This document shows, piece by piece, positions 19,546 to 28,900 of a DNA stretch of 64,000 nucleotides. The notes under the pieces were generated by a model, which was not told the DNA's origin, did not search any database, and saw only the letters and a list, made by a program, of their open reading frames with translations. Source of the DNA: BD1-7 clade bacterium (lineage in GTDB: Bacteria; Pseudomonadota; Gammaproteobacteria; Pseudomonadales; DT-91); the NCBI GenBank assembly GCA_902705865.1, contig CACSIO010000056.1, positions 1 through 64,000 of the forward strand, read 5' to 3'. The position numbers were made by a program, and so were the translations under genes. Numbering within the stretch: position 1 is the first letter of the stretch; the number at the start of each line of letters is the position of its first letter.

Positions 19546-19573
19546 AGTGTTCCAACGCTTGCATTGGAACACT
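19546..19573. promoter_or_regulatory. Perfect 10-8-10 palindrome, activator-site candidate
   Basis: Arms AGTGTTCCAA and TTGGAACACT are exact reverse complements around CGCTTGCA. There is no T-run, so a protein site is more likely than a terminator. It sits about 90-120 bases upstream of the sigma-54-like element, a common distance for enhancer-binding activators. The binding protein is unknown. Confidence 0.5.
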
Positions 19574-19663
19574 GATATAGATCAAAATACGGCACACTAT
19601 GCGCTTAACCCCCGAATTTTAGGGGCAATATCAAAGATTTTACCGGAATAACGGAAAATTCAT

Positions 19664-19680
19664 CGGTATTTCCCTTGCTA
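19664..19680 (+). promoter_or_regulatory. Sigma-54-like promoter element
   Basis: GG at 19665-19666 is followed by exactly ten bases and then GC at 19677-19678, with a perfect TTGCT -12 box. The -24 side (CGGTATT) is weaker than the TGGCACG consensus. The start codon of the P450 gene is about 120 bases downstream. Confidence 0.35.
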
Positions 19681-19715
19681 CAGATGTGGGTATTGCTTAA
19701 TATTACGCGCAATCA

Positions 19716-19733
19716 GTCGAACAAGCGTTCGAC
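19716..19733. promoter_or_regulatory. Perfect 7-4-7 palindrome in the P450 leader
   Basis: GTCGAAC, AAGC, GTTCGAC are exact inverted arms 68 bases before the P450 start. It could be an operator or an mRNA hairpin in the leader. No T-run follows. Confidence 0.4.
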
Positions 19734-19801
19734 AAGTCAATTTTATCGTAGTGTGTAACAACACAATAACAATAATTACGCATCGAATTTTGGAGGCACG
19801 A

Positions 19802-21157
19802 ATGGCCAAAGCGGCAGTTGATAAATCGTATCTGACACGTCCCGATTGTAAGGATCTGGATCATATCCCCGGTACTGACGGCCTGCCGTATTTTGGTAGC
19901 AGCTTAAGCACCATTTGGGGCCTTGAGGAAGTGCTTGAAAAGCATTACCAGAAGTGGGGTGAGGTTTCTCGCCTGAAGATGCTACATCAACGCGGTGTTT
20001 TGGTTCTTGGTGTTGATAACTATCAACGTATCTTCCTTGATCGGGAGCAGAACTTCTCCACTGAAATGGGATTCGCTGAATCGATTGGCCAGTTCTATAA
20101 AGGCGGCATCCTGATGAAGGATTTCGCTGACCACAAATTTCTGCGCCGTATGATGCAAACTGCATTTAAAAACGCAGCAATGCGCAACTATGTCGGCATG
20201 ATGATGCCGGTTATGGATCGTCATATCCAGAAATGGGATCAGATCGATAACTTCCAGTTCTTCCCGCACATTAAAGAAACTCTGTTGGAAGTTGGTGCAG
20301 AAGTTTTCATCGGCGCAAAAGCTGGCGAAGATACCAAGAAGATGAACCAAGCGTTTTTGGATATCAACGATGGTTTGTTAGGCCAGTTGCGTAAAGAGAT
20401 TCCCGGTACCAAATACAACAAAGGTAAGAAAGGCGAGCGTTATCTACGCGAATACTTCTCTGGCGAAATTGATAAACGCCGTGAAGGTGACGGCGCTGAT
20501 ATGCTGAGCTTTATGTGCCGTGAAAAAACAGAAGATGGTGAATTCTTCGATAAAGAGCTGATTATTCCTCAGGCATCTTTCTTGCTGTTTGCTGCGCACG
20601 ATACAACAACTTCTGTATTGAACCACATGATTTACTACACAGCGAAGCATCCTGAATGGCAAGATGCTATGCGTGCAGAAGTTGAAGCATTGGGTAAAGA
20701 TGAGCTCGACTACGACGACCTAGATAAACTGGAAATCATGGAACGCGTCTTTAACGAATGTTTACGCCTGCGTCCGTCAGTAAGCTTCCTGACGCGTCGT
20801 ACCATTCGTGAGTGTGAAATTGGTGGCCACCAAATCCCTGCCGATACCATGATCTTTATGTCTCCGATCCATAATCACCGTGATCCAAAATTCTGGACTA
20901 ACCCGAATGCATTTGATCCGGATCGTTTCTTGCCTGAGCGCGCAGAACAGAAGAATCACTCGTTTGCATGGCATCCATTTGGCGGCGGCGCACACAAATG
21001 TATCGGTATGCACTTTGCAATGATGTTGTCGAAAGCCTTTATGTTCCAGTTGTTGAAAACATACAAGTACAGCTTGCCAGCAGACTTTAAGACACGTTTT
21101 GAGTGGGTACCTCTGCCGAAGCCGACCAAACTGCCAGTGAAGTGGGAACGCTTGTAA
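19802..21157 (+). CDS. Cytochrome P450
   Basis: A 451-residue soluble bacterial P450. The heme-thiolate loop is FGGGAHKCIG at about residues 393-402 with Cys400. The I-helix oxygen-activation motif is FAAHDTTTS and the K-helix ExxR motif is ECLRLRPS. The start at 19802 (MAKAAVDKSYLTR) is preferred because TGGAGGCACGA precedes it. No ferredoxin or reductase gene is beside it, so redox partners are encoded elsewhere. Its heme loop differs from the alkane-hydroxylating CYP153 pattern and is nearer to CYP51/CYP120-like proteins, but the substrate cannot be stated. Transcription ends at a hairpin 34 bases after the stop. Confidence 0.92.
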   Translation: MAKAAVDKSYLTRPDCKDLDHIPGTDGLPYFGSSLSTIWGLEEVLEKHYQKWGEVSRLKMLHQRGVLVLGVDNYQRIFLDREQNFSTEMGFAESIGQFYKGGILMKDFADHKFLRRMMQTAFKNAAMRNYVGMMMPVMDRHIQKWDQIDNFQFFPHIKETLLEVGAEVFIGAKAGEDTKKMNQAFLDINDGLLGQLRKEIPGTKYNKGKKGERYLREYFSGEIDKRREGDGADMLSFMCREKTEDGEFFDKELIIPQASFLLFAAHDTTTSVLNHMIYYTAKHPEWQDAMRAEVEALGKDELDYDDLDKLEIMERVFNECLRLRPSVSFLTRRTIRECEIGGHQIPADTMIFMSPIHNHRDPKFWTNPNAFDPDRFLPERAEQKNHSFAWHPFGGGAHKCIGMHFAMMLSKAFMFQLLKTYKYSLPADFKTRFEWVPLPKPTKLPVKWERL

Positions 21158-21191
21158 TATAGCCAGACCATTTATCATTCTTGTTTTTGAG

Positions 21192-21218
21192 CCTCGCAAT
21201 TTGCGGGGTTTTTTTCTT
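21192..21218 (+). terminator. Rho-independent terminator after the P450 gene
   Basis: CCTCGCAA directly followed by TTGCGGGG and a run of seven T. It stands 34 bases after the P450 stop and close to the end of the convergent SDR gene. Confidence 0.8.
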
Positions 21219-21251
21219 TCTAGCCAGCGCAAATCATGGCTGTCGTGAACA

Positions 21252-21959
21252 TTACCAAGGCAGACGACTGCCATCCCAATTAAAGAACTCGCCCGAGGCA
21301 TCATCGGGCAAATTATCGAACACCGATATTAACCGGTCTGCCGTTGTCGTAGCGGTGTAAAGCTTACCGTTGGCGATGTGTGCCTGAAACGGAACTGATA
21401 ACGCGGAATCTGTCGTGCCTGGATGTATCGCAATGGCGCAGTTTTGCGAGTTTTTTCGCTGCCACTCAATCGATAAATTGTGGATGAACATATTGAGTGC
21501 GGCTTTTGTCATGCGGTAACTGTGCCAACCGCCTAGCCCGTTGTCAGCGATACTACCGACTTTGGCCGACAACGATGCCCAGGTGACGGGTTTTCTGCGA
21601 CTCATCACCGTATTAACTGCCTGCGCTAAATGAATATGACTATGCAAATTTATCGACATGGATTGTTCGAGCCATGCTGTTGATAGCTGACTGAGCATTT
21701 TTTCAGGGCCATGCTGTTCGGTGTGAAGGATACCCATACAGGCGATCACGCGATCTGGAAGGTGGTTATGGTGTTGCAGCCATTCAGCAACCACACTAAC
21801 GCTCTGAGGGTCCGTAAGCTCGGCCTGGCAATGATGTGCGGAGGTTGGTGATTGTCGGCCAACGGTGATCACTGTCCAGCCGTCAGAGACGTGTTTGTCG
21901 ATTAGGGCTTGGGCGATGGCGCCAGTGCTGCCGCCTATTAGAACGGTGTTCAGGTTCAT
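21252..21959 (-). CDS. Short-chain dehydrogenase/reductase
   Basis: A 235-residue SDR with nucleotide-binding loop GGSTGAIA (residues 9-16) and catalytic Tyr148 and Lys152 in SYRMTKAAL. The upstream segment SLSAKVGSIADNGLGGW resembles the CsgA/C-factor-like subgroup. It should reduce or oxidise a carbonyl/alcohol with NAD(P)(H). The substrate is unknown. It is divergent from the NADH dehydrogenase gene across a 168-base gap and convergent with the P450 gene. Confidence 0.85.
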   Translation of the reverse strand: MNLNTVLIGGSTGAIAQALIDKHVSDGWTVITVGRQSPTSAHHCQAELTDPQSVSVVAEWLQHHNHLPDRVIACMGILHTEQHGPEKMLSQLSTAWLEQSMSINLHSHIHLAQAVNTVMSRRKPVTWASLSAKVGSIADNGLGGWHSYRMTKAALNMFIHNLSIEWQRKNSQNCAIAIHPGTTDSALSVPFQAHIANGKLYTATTTADRLISVFDNLPDDASGEFFNWDGSRLPW

Positions 21960-22127
21960 ATTGATTACCTGGTCGGTTTTTTGCTGAGTAATACAGGATC
22001 TACGTTGTCAAAGCGTATCTTCGATCAAAGGTAGCAGCTAAGCGGTTGTGGTAACTGCCTGCTATTCTTGATGCACTCTAAAAGTAATTTCAGCATGTCG
22101 ATGCAAATGCCTGCAGGAGGCACAGAT

Positions 22128-23426
22128 ATGAATAGAATCGTAATCGTTGGCGGTGGCGCTGGTGGTGCAGAACTGGCAACCCGTTTGGGCAACAAACTGG
22201 GTAAGCCGGGAAAAGCCCATATCACGCTGATCGATGCGAATCGTACACATCTATGGAAGCCACGCCTGCATGAAGTTGCAGCCGGTGCTCTGAACGCAGA
22301 TGCAGATGAGCTCGACTATGCGATTCACTCTCGCGACCACCATTTTCATTTTAAGTTGGGTGTGATGTCCGATGTTGATCGGGAAAAACGTCAAGTTGTG
22401 TTGGCGCCGTATTTTGATGGCGGCCAGCAGCTTTTGCCGGAACGACGCCTTGATTACGATTACCTGGTTATCGCTGTTGGTAGTCAGACCAACGACTTTA
22501 ATACCCCCGGCGCTTCAGAGCACTGTATCTATCTTGATTCGCGCCAGTCGGCAGAGCGTTTCCATACAGAATTTTTGAATGTGTATTTGCGTGCATCGAT
22601 GCATGCGGAAGAAGATGCAAACCATCAAACTTTCGATATCGCCATCGTTGGTGCCGGTGCAACCGGCGTTGAGTTGGCTGCTGAAATACACCATATGGCC
22701 AAGGAGCTAGTGCATTACGGCTTTGACGGTATTCGCCCGGAAAACGTTAATATTACCATTGTCGAAGCGGCCGATCGGGTTTTGCCGGTATTGTCTGAGC
22801 GAGCGTCAGCGGCGATTCATCGCCAGTTAGCGAGCCTGGGTATTACTGTGCTGACCGGCGAAATGGTCACCGAAGTCACCGCTGATGGTTTGCACACCAA
22901 AAGTGGCAAAGTGATTCCGGCCAAACTGAAGGTGTGGTCTGCTGGGGTAAAAGCCGCAGAGTTTTTGAAAGACTTAGCAGGTTTGGAAACCAATCGTGTG
23001 AATCAGTTGGTTGTGGAGCCGAATATGCAGACGACACGTGATGAGCGTGTTTTTGCATTTGGTGATTGTGCCAGTTGCTTGTTGCCTGGCAAGGAGCGGC
23101 CTCTGGCACCTCGAGCCCAAGTCGCGAGTCAGCAGGCGACCTATTTGGCCAAACTATTTGTCGGCTTATTAAACGGTAAGGATATGAAACCCTTTGAATT
23201 CCGCGATAAAGGGTCGTTAGTGTCACTGAGCACCGAGGGCAGCGTGGGAAATATCATGGGTAACTTGAGTAAAGATTTCACCTTTGAAGGCAAAGTTGCA
23301 CGCTTTTTGTATGTGAGCCTTTACCGCCTGCATCAAAAAACCTTACACGGAAGTTTTACCACCCTGTTACTCATGCTTCGAGATGCATTGAGCACCAAAA
23401 CCGGCTCACGCTTGAAGCTACACTGA
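22128..23426 (+). CDS. ndh: Type II NADH dehydrogenase (NDH-2)
   Basis: A 432-residue single-subunit flavoprotein that passes electrons from NADH to quinone at the cytoplasmic membrane without proton pumping. The FAD-binding Rossmann motif is IVIVGGGAGGAELA near the N terminus, the NADH-binding motif is IAIVGAGATGVELA mid-protein, and FAFGDCAS is the second FAD contact. The basic/hydrophobic C-terminal part (SLYRLHQKTLHGSFTTLLL) fits the membrane-anchoring helices. The start at 22128 is chosen for the AGGAGGCACAGAT ribosome-binding site and because the Rossmann motif begins immediately after it. Confidence 0.92.
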   Translation: MNRIVIVGGGAGGAELATRLGNKLGKPGKAHITLIDANRTHLWKPRLHEVAAGALNADADELDYAIHSRDHHFHFKLGVMSDVDREKRQVVLAPYFDGGQQLLPERRLDYDYLVIAVGSQTNDFNTPGASEHCIYLDSRQSAERFHTEFLNVYLRASMHAEEDANHQTFDIAIVGAGATGVELAAEIHHMAKELVHYGFDGIRPENVNITIVEAADRVLPVLSERASAAIHRQLASLGITVLTGEMVTEVTADGLHTKSGKVIPAKLKVWSAGVKAAEFLKDLAGLETNRVNQLVVEPNMQTTRDERVFAFGDCASCLLPGKERPLAPRAQVASQQATYLAKLFVGLLNGKDMKPFEFRDKGSLVSLSTEGSVGNIMGNLSKDFTFEGKVARFLYVSLYRLHQKTLHGSFTTLLLMLRDALSTKTGSRLKLH

Positions 23427-23564
23427 TAGATAGTGAATGCTTGATGCTGCAGTGGTTTGTTTGCGATCGGATAGAAACACATCCATCCGTTGGCCTAATA
23501 CGTACAAAGATGGACTGCTGTTGGCTGCAAACATTCCATGATGCAGAAAAATCGGTAAGGGCTG

Positions 23565-23930
23565 CTATTCGGGCGAATTTGCTGAGCGGAAAAAAATAGC
23601 CAGCCACACACAAACCGGCTCACTGGATGTCCACAGCACTTTATGGCGGCAATGCGCGGGCAACAGCAGGTAATCCCCGGCCGCTAATTCAACGATTGGA
23701 TCTTCAGAGCGATTCAACTCCAATCGCGCACTACCTTGCAGTAGCATTACCCACTCGTCTTCCGGTTGGTCGTACCAACCGCTGTCGGGTGAACTGTGGT
23801 TCTTCGACAGTATGCGTTCGATACGGATGTCGGGCTGATCAATGAGCGTCTCAAAGATTTCTTCAGGGAGTTTTTCAGGAATTCCCGCGAGTAAATTACC
23901 GCGGTGGGTGGTTTCCGGATTTATGGGCAT
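23565..23930 (-). CDS. Cupin domain protein
   Basis: A 121-residue single-cupin protein. Motif 1-like DEWVMLLQGSARLELN and motif 2-like GDYLLLPAHCRHKVLWT form the barrel, and EPVCVWLAIFF ends it. One metal-binding His pair (HCRH) is visible in motif 2; the first cupin motif has Asp/Glu in place of the usual HxH. Function is unknown. Its start lies beside the EF-hand gene on the opposite strand. Confidence 0.75.
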   Translation of the reverse strand: MPINPETTHRGNLLAGIPEKLPEEIFETLIDQPDIRIERILSKNHSSPDSGWYDQPEDEWVMLLQGSARLELNRSEDPIVELAAGDYLLLPAHCRHKVLWTSSEPVCVWLAIFFRSANSPE

Positions 23931-24006
23931 GGATGACCTCGTTCATCGGATGATGGGCACTTTTTCCGATTACTTTGGGTCAAAACCCACGGTCAGTAAA
24001 GGTAGA

Positions 24007-24594
24007 ATGATTATGCCCTTTAAAAATCTCTCTCCCGTGCAGGAGCAAAAATTTCGCTGGTGGTTCCATGCGTTGGATGCCGATCATGACGGCAACCTCG
24101 ATGAAGCGGATTTTTTTGATTACCTCTACAAGTGGGATAGCCTGTTTGAACTGGATAAAAAATACGCGTTTCGCGACATACTGTTTCGTATGCAGCACCG
24201 TTTTTGGCATGCGCTGACAGAGCATGCCGGTACCGACCATATTACTCCCGCTCAATGGCTCGACTATATGGATCATGTACTCAAGCAATACCGCACGCGC
24301 TACGTCGTAGAGCATCAAGTACCCTCGGAGAAGTGGGGCCACTTGCTCTTTGAATTAATGGATACCGACAACAACAATCAGGCATCGAGGGAAAGCTATA
24401 GCCGATACATTCTGTCTTTGGCATTCGACAACGCCAATGTTGATAACGCCTGGCATCATCTGGACCCTGACAACAAAGGCTATATCGATAGGGATGCTTT
24501 TTTGAATCGTTTGGCTGAGTTTTGGTTGAGCACGGATGAAACGGACCATGGTAACTATTTGTTAGCTCCGCCTTCAGATTGGCTGGATAGCTAA
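24007..24594 (+). CDS. EF-hand calcium-binding protein
   Basis: A 195-residue cytosolic protein with three EF-hand-like loops: DADHDGNLDEAD (residues 24-35, nearly canonical), a degenerate DTDNNNQASRES, and DPDNKGYIDRDA. The first and third keep Asp at positions 1, 3 and 5, so calcium binding is likely. I chose the start at 24007 because the recognisable domain begins at once (MIMPFKNLSPVQEQKF). A longer version from 23929 would overlap the divergent cupin start by two bases, and the ribosome-binding site is weak in both cases. Similar proteins act as calcium sensors or buffers. Confidence 0.75.
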   Translation: MIMPFKNLSPVQEQKFRWWFHALDADHDGNLDEADFFDYLYKWDSLFELDKKYAFRDILFRMQHRFWHALTEHAGTDHITPAQWLDYMDHVLKQYRTRYVVEHQVPSEKWGHLLFELMDTDNNNQASRESYSRYILSLAFDNANVDNAWHHLDPDNKGYIDRDAFLNRLAEFWLSTDETDHGNYLLAPPSDWLDS

Positions 24595-24732
24595 GCTTCC
24601 AAGACGCATTCGCACGCTCAATAACACTAACTGACGCGTTATTATTCCAGCATTTTTGATACTACGCCGACTTCGTATCGGCGCCATCGGCCTTGTCTAG
24701 AGCCTTCAGCTGGTATTGAGAACCTTCAGTTT

Positions 24733-25896
24733 TTATTCAGACCCATCTGGTTCATTCGAACCATCAGCAACCTGTGCCTGTATCGGCGCAGCATAGTTCA
24801 AGACGCGCGTGATCACGCAAGCACTGCGAAGCCCTCGAGGCGTGTACTGCCAACACAAAATCGTGTGTTCATGGGCAAATGCAGGCTGTGAAAAGCGCCA
24901 CGTCGCAATAGCCAGGCTCAGTGCGCCTGCAGTAGCGCCAGTTTCTCCAAACGTCAGTGCGGTATGCCAATCTTCTGCTCCCTCAAACATGCGGTTTAAG
25001 CGGCTCTGGCAGAGCCCCCATTCGTAGGCGATTTTATCCGAACCGTTGAATTGACCAATGATAAAGTCAGGTTTGATACGCATATCCGGCTCTGGCATGA
25101 GTACTGCGCGAATGGCTTGCGTTAATCGAGCGCCGTTGTCTCTATCCAATATTGTGCATGGCGTCGCACCGGATACCGAATGCACGGCATGCACATAACC
25201 CATGGCGTGTTTTTGAGACACGGCATCGGCGGGTTGAAGCTCGATCAACACTGCAGCTTCTCCTGCGAAAAAACCGATGGGCATGGTTGGTGTGGCCAAC
25301 AGCGGGCCTTTCAATAAGTTGCTGAGCACGTCACAGGTGATCAAGGTATCGATGCTACCGATAAAGCACCGTGCATTGTCTGTTGATGCCAAGTATTCGC
25401 GTGCTTGTTCGATCGATGTGGCAAGGCTACATGAGCCTCGAAAGATAAACTCTACCTGGCTGGGAATGCTCGAAAGGCAGCTTTGGGCAAATGCGATTTC
25501 TAACTGCTGCGTCAGCGCAGCAATAAGTTCTGGGCGTTGAATACCTTCTGGAGGCGCATCGGAAAGCCCAATAAAAACAGCGAACGATACGACAGTTGGG
25601 TCAGGCCTAAGATGTTCAAAAAGATCTGTCAGAGCTGCCTCCAAGAGTACCGACAGGCGATCGCAGTAATCGTCGTTACTGTTCAGCGGGCAGGGATGAA
25701 TCGTGACCGGCTCGGGCGCTTCGTCGTCAAACATGGGGTTGTCGGGCCATGCGTGAACCAGCGTCGTGTGGCTATGGCTTTGCTCGACACCGGCCAGTGC
25801 AGCAGGGCACCCATGTTGGTAGTCGCTCAGTGACGTTGCCATACCCACGCTTGTGACTGCAAGCGGTGGTGGCGGTTGATCGTTACTATCCTGCAT
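24733..25896 (-). CDS. Degenerate beta-ketoacyl synthase-like protein, T6SS-linked
   Basis: A 387-residue thiolase-fold protein at the end of the tssJ-K-L-M block, 25 bases after tssM. The nucleophile segment is FRGSCSLATSIEQA with Cys156. The two catalytic His positions of KAS I/II enzymes appear replaced: the usual HGTGT-type segment reads QFNGSDKIAYEWG and the usual GHxxGAAG segment reads GETGATAGA. It is therefore probably not a working condensing enzyme. I recall similar ketosynthase-like genes in T6SS loci that also encode DUF2169 and DUF4150 proteins, but no function is established to my knowledge. A structural, chaperone or acyl-binding role is possible. Confidence 0.65.
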   Translation of the reverse strand: MQDSNDQPPPPLAVTSVGMATSLSDYQHGCPAALAGVEQSHSHTTLVHAWPDNPMFDDEAPEPVTIHPCPLNSNDDYCDRLSVLLEAALTDLFEHLRPDPTVVSFAVFIGLSDAPPEGIQRPELIAALTQQLEIAFAQSCLSSIPSQVEFIFRGSCSLATSIEQAREYLASTDNARCFIGSIDTLITCDVLSNLLKGPLLATPTMPIGFFAGEAAVLIELQPADAVSQKHAMGYVHAVHSVSGATPCTILDRDNGARLTQAIRAVLMPEPDMRIKPDFIIGQFNGSDKIAYEWGLCQSRLNRMFEGAEDWHTALTFGETGATAGALSLAIATWRFSQPAFAHEHTILCWQYTPRGLRSACVITRVLNYAAPIQAQVADGSNEPDGSE

Positions 25897-25921
25897 GTTT
25901 TTTGGCGTTCTCCATCTGCAC

Positions 25922-28900
25922 TTATAGCGATCGAGGACAGTGGAATTGGCTGTTCGACAACAAGTTGTACGGGTTACTCGATGAGCCGGCTTCCAGTGAA
26001 TAGGAGGCAGTGCGGCCGTCGATATTAAAGGTCAGGTTGAACGCCTCGGGCAAGCCCGTATTGACCAATTGCATGGCATCCAGTGTTCTGAACCATCCCC
26101 ATGGGCCGGCAGCGGTGTAGGTCAGGTTGTTGCCACCATCGACATTCATAACAACTTTCACCCCTATGCTGGGATCTGGCCCAGGCCATACTAATCGGGT
26201 TGGGCGCAGCGGGCCGAACGCATAGTTAGTTTGTTGGCCGCTGACTGACAACTCAAAACTCCGCAGTGCCGGGTCAAGATTTCGAGGCTGAATAACCGTC
26301 ACAAAATTCGGTTTTTTACTGCCAGGAGAAAAGAAGGCGCGGCGAATTTTTGCGGTTTTCTCAAATAGCGCAATGGTCTCATTGGAGATGCGAATATATT
26401 GAATTTCGCTGGCCTTGATGCGCCATGGCGTGCGCGAGGTATCAATGAATTGACGAAGCCATTTGTTAAAGAAGGTATCCATGATGCCGCCATAACCAAA
26501 GAACTCGCCGAAATCCTCCAATGGTATGCCGGCTTTAGCGGATTTATTAAACGGGTAGCGGTTTTCAATCGCCGACGAACAAATGCCTCGGATGTCTTTA
26601 CGCCATTGCTGTGTCAGGTAGCGGGATTGTTCCACACGAATAACATGCGAGGTATCTTCCCAGACACTTTCGAGAACCGGATAAATCACCAACGGTGTTT
26701 GTGCTTCGGCATAAAATTGGAGTTGCTGCAGGAGCTTTTCGCCTTCGATGGCTTTTTCCGGCGTTATGCCGCCTTGGCGAGAATCTCTTGATACATCAGT
26801 CAGGTAATCCCGCAGTATCGCGATACGTTTTAGCACTTCATCAATCGCTGCCGGGTTTTCGCCTTCTTCATCCAACATTTGATTGAGACTTTCGAACGCG
26901 TTGGTCACGGGGTTGGTAATCGGGGCCTGAGAGTTAGGGGTGCTGAGCATAGAGTTAACTCGTTGCTGTGCCATGCGTAGTGGGTTTGTTGGCAGGTTTT
27001 CTAATGACATTTTGTCGAGATCAGTATCGTCTTTAATGCCTTCCAACAGGGTAATCAGTGGGGATGGATCACTCGTGACGCGGGTGAGAATAGCTGCGCC
27101 ATCGGCTGCGGATTTATACGGCAGTATGTCGATGTCAGAAATCAGGGTCTGATACTCTTCCGCATAGCTTGTCAGATAGCGTTTTTTAATGGCCGCGATA
27201 ATCTCTTCTTCGCGTTCAAGGGATGCTTTTTCGCCGCCGCTATCTTCTTGTTCACGCACTAGTGAGCGAGTGGTTTTTGTTACGAATTCCGGAAACATGC
27301 GTTTGTAGGCTGCGCGCGTATAAAACGCCGGTGGCCCGTTGGAGATTGCCGTGCCGTTTTTAAGATAAAACACGTTGCTGGCTAGTGGTTCACCGACCAC
27401 ATTGGCAATGGAGAAAATTGGGAAGCTAGTAAAGTTTTGCTCCTCCATGCGGGCATATACTTCGTCTTCAATCGTAAATTGCTCAAGCATATTACGCACT
27501 TGCTGAGCGAGTTCAGGATCATACATGCGCTGCAATGGTTCGGGCTCTTCTGCGAATAGATAGCGGATGTGCTCACTCAGCGCCTGCCGCTCAAATTGAG
27601 ACATATCACTGGCGTAGCGTTTGAGCCAAAAGGTGTTGAAGAACTGCGTTGCGGCTGTGGCATCGTAGGGATAATCGCGAGTGAGCATCAGATACACGGT
27701 AAAAGCCCGTTTGCGTTTGGCATCGGTTAGGGATTTATCCAGTAAGACCGGTTCCATGGCAGTCACAAGGCGCGGTAGCAGCATGTTATCGAGCGAACGA
27801 TCGTAGAGGCGATTAACGTAATAGAAAACGTAATCTTCTTGCGATAACCCTAGGTTTAGATACCAAGGCGCTTCAACCAGCGATTTGTCGCGAGGTTTTT
27901 TTGCATCGAGAAGGCTGTCTAAGGCGTAAATGGTTGCCTGGGGTCTCTGGTTGCTTGCGTGTTGCCAATAGAGTCGGCGAGCTTCGTATATTTCATTGCT
28001 GACGATATTGAAATAGGCTTTGTTGTGCCGGTAGCTGAAGTACCAAGAGGTCGTCAGGAAACAGGTCAAACTAATGGCAATGATGGATGAGATCGTGGTG
28101 GTGATTCGCCGGCTTCGCATTGCCCGATAATCGACGCCAGCAAGGTTAGCTTCCGGCACGATGGCCTGTGCCAGCAAGTTTTCTTTAAAGAAACCTTGTC
28201 GATAGTTCTCTTGTGCCGAGATGTGGTGTTTATCGCCACAAAAGAAAACACTACGAAGGGCCATTTTGTCGGGTTTTTCTTTGCCTTCAAATAGCTGTTG
28301 TATGACGCTGATCAAGGGCTCTTTTAAACCATTGAACTGGCAAGGAAAGTCATTCACTTCAATGACTTTTGCTGCCGATGTGGCGGTATGGCTTTGTGCG
28401 ATTGTCTGTTGGGTTAAACAGTTAATAAGGTCATCAAACTCTGCGTCAAACTCGGCTGAGGGCGAATGTGTTGAGCCTTGATCAGGCAAAGGGGCGGAAA
28501 AGCGCACGCCAAATACCTGCTTGGCTTCTGATCCGTTGTAGTTATGAAAAAATGCATCAAAATGCTCAAGTAAATCGATTTTAGAGACGATCAAATACAC
28601 GGGCAGAGATGCGCCAAGCTGTTCATTTATGGCTTTAAGTGTGACTTTCGTGCGTGCGACCCAAGCGAGGCGATCTTCATCTGAGCCTGAGATCAATGCG
28701 TCGGTATCTATTGTTAAAATTAAACCGTTGAGTGGCTGTAGAGGGCGATAACGGCGAATGCTGCTGATCAACTCTTCGGCATGCAGTCGATTGCCAAGGT
28801 CGTTGTCTTGATCAAAAAATGCCGTAGGCGCCTTGATAAGCATCGCTTGATCGCATAGAAACCATTGCAAGTCATCAGGGTTGCTCTGGAACGTATTGAG

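Larger units (their letters stand above)
19386..19801. other. Regulatory region upstream of the P450 gene
   Basis: A 416-base noncoding stretch. It holds the hydrolase terminator, a 10-base-arm palindrome, an FNR-like half-overlapping site (CTGATATAGATCAA at 19572-19585), a CCCC/GGGG inverted repeat at 19610-19625, a sigma-54-like -24/-12 element at 19664-19680 and a second perfect palindrome at 19716-19733. No open frame is supported. Confidence 0.5.

Noticed and set aside
24619-24683. Terminators between the EF-hand and ketosynthase-like genes
   Set aside because: Two short inverted repeats (AATAAC/GTTATT and CGCCGA/TCGGCG) are present but lack a T-run or sufficient stem strength.
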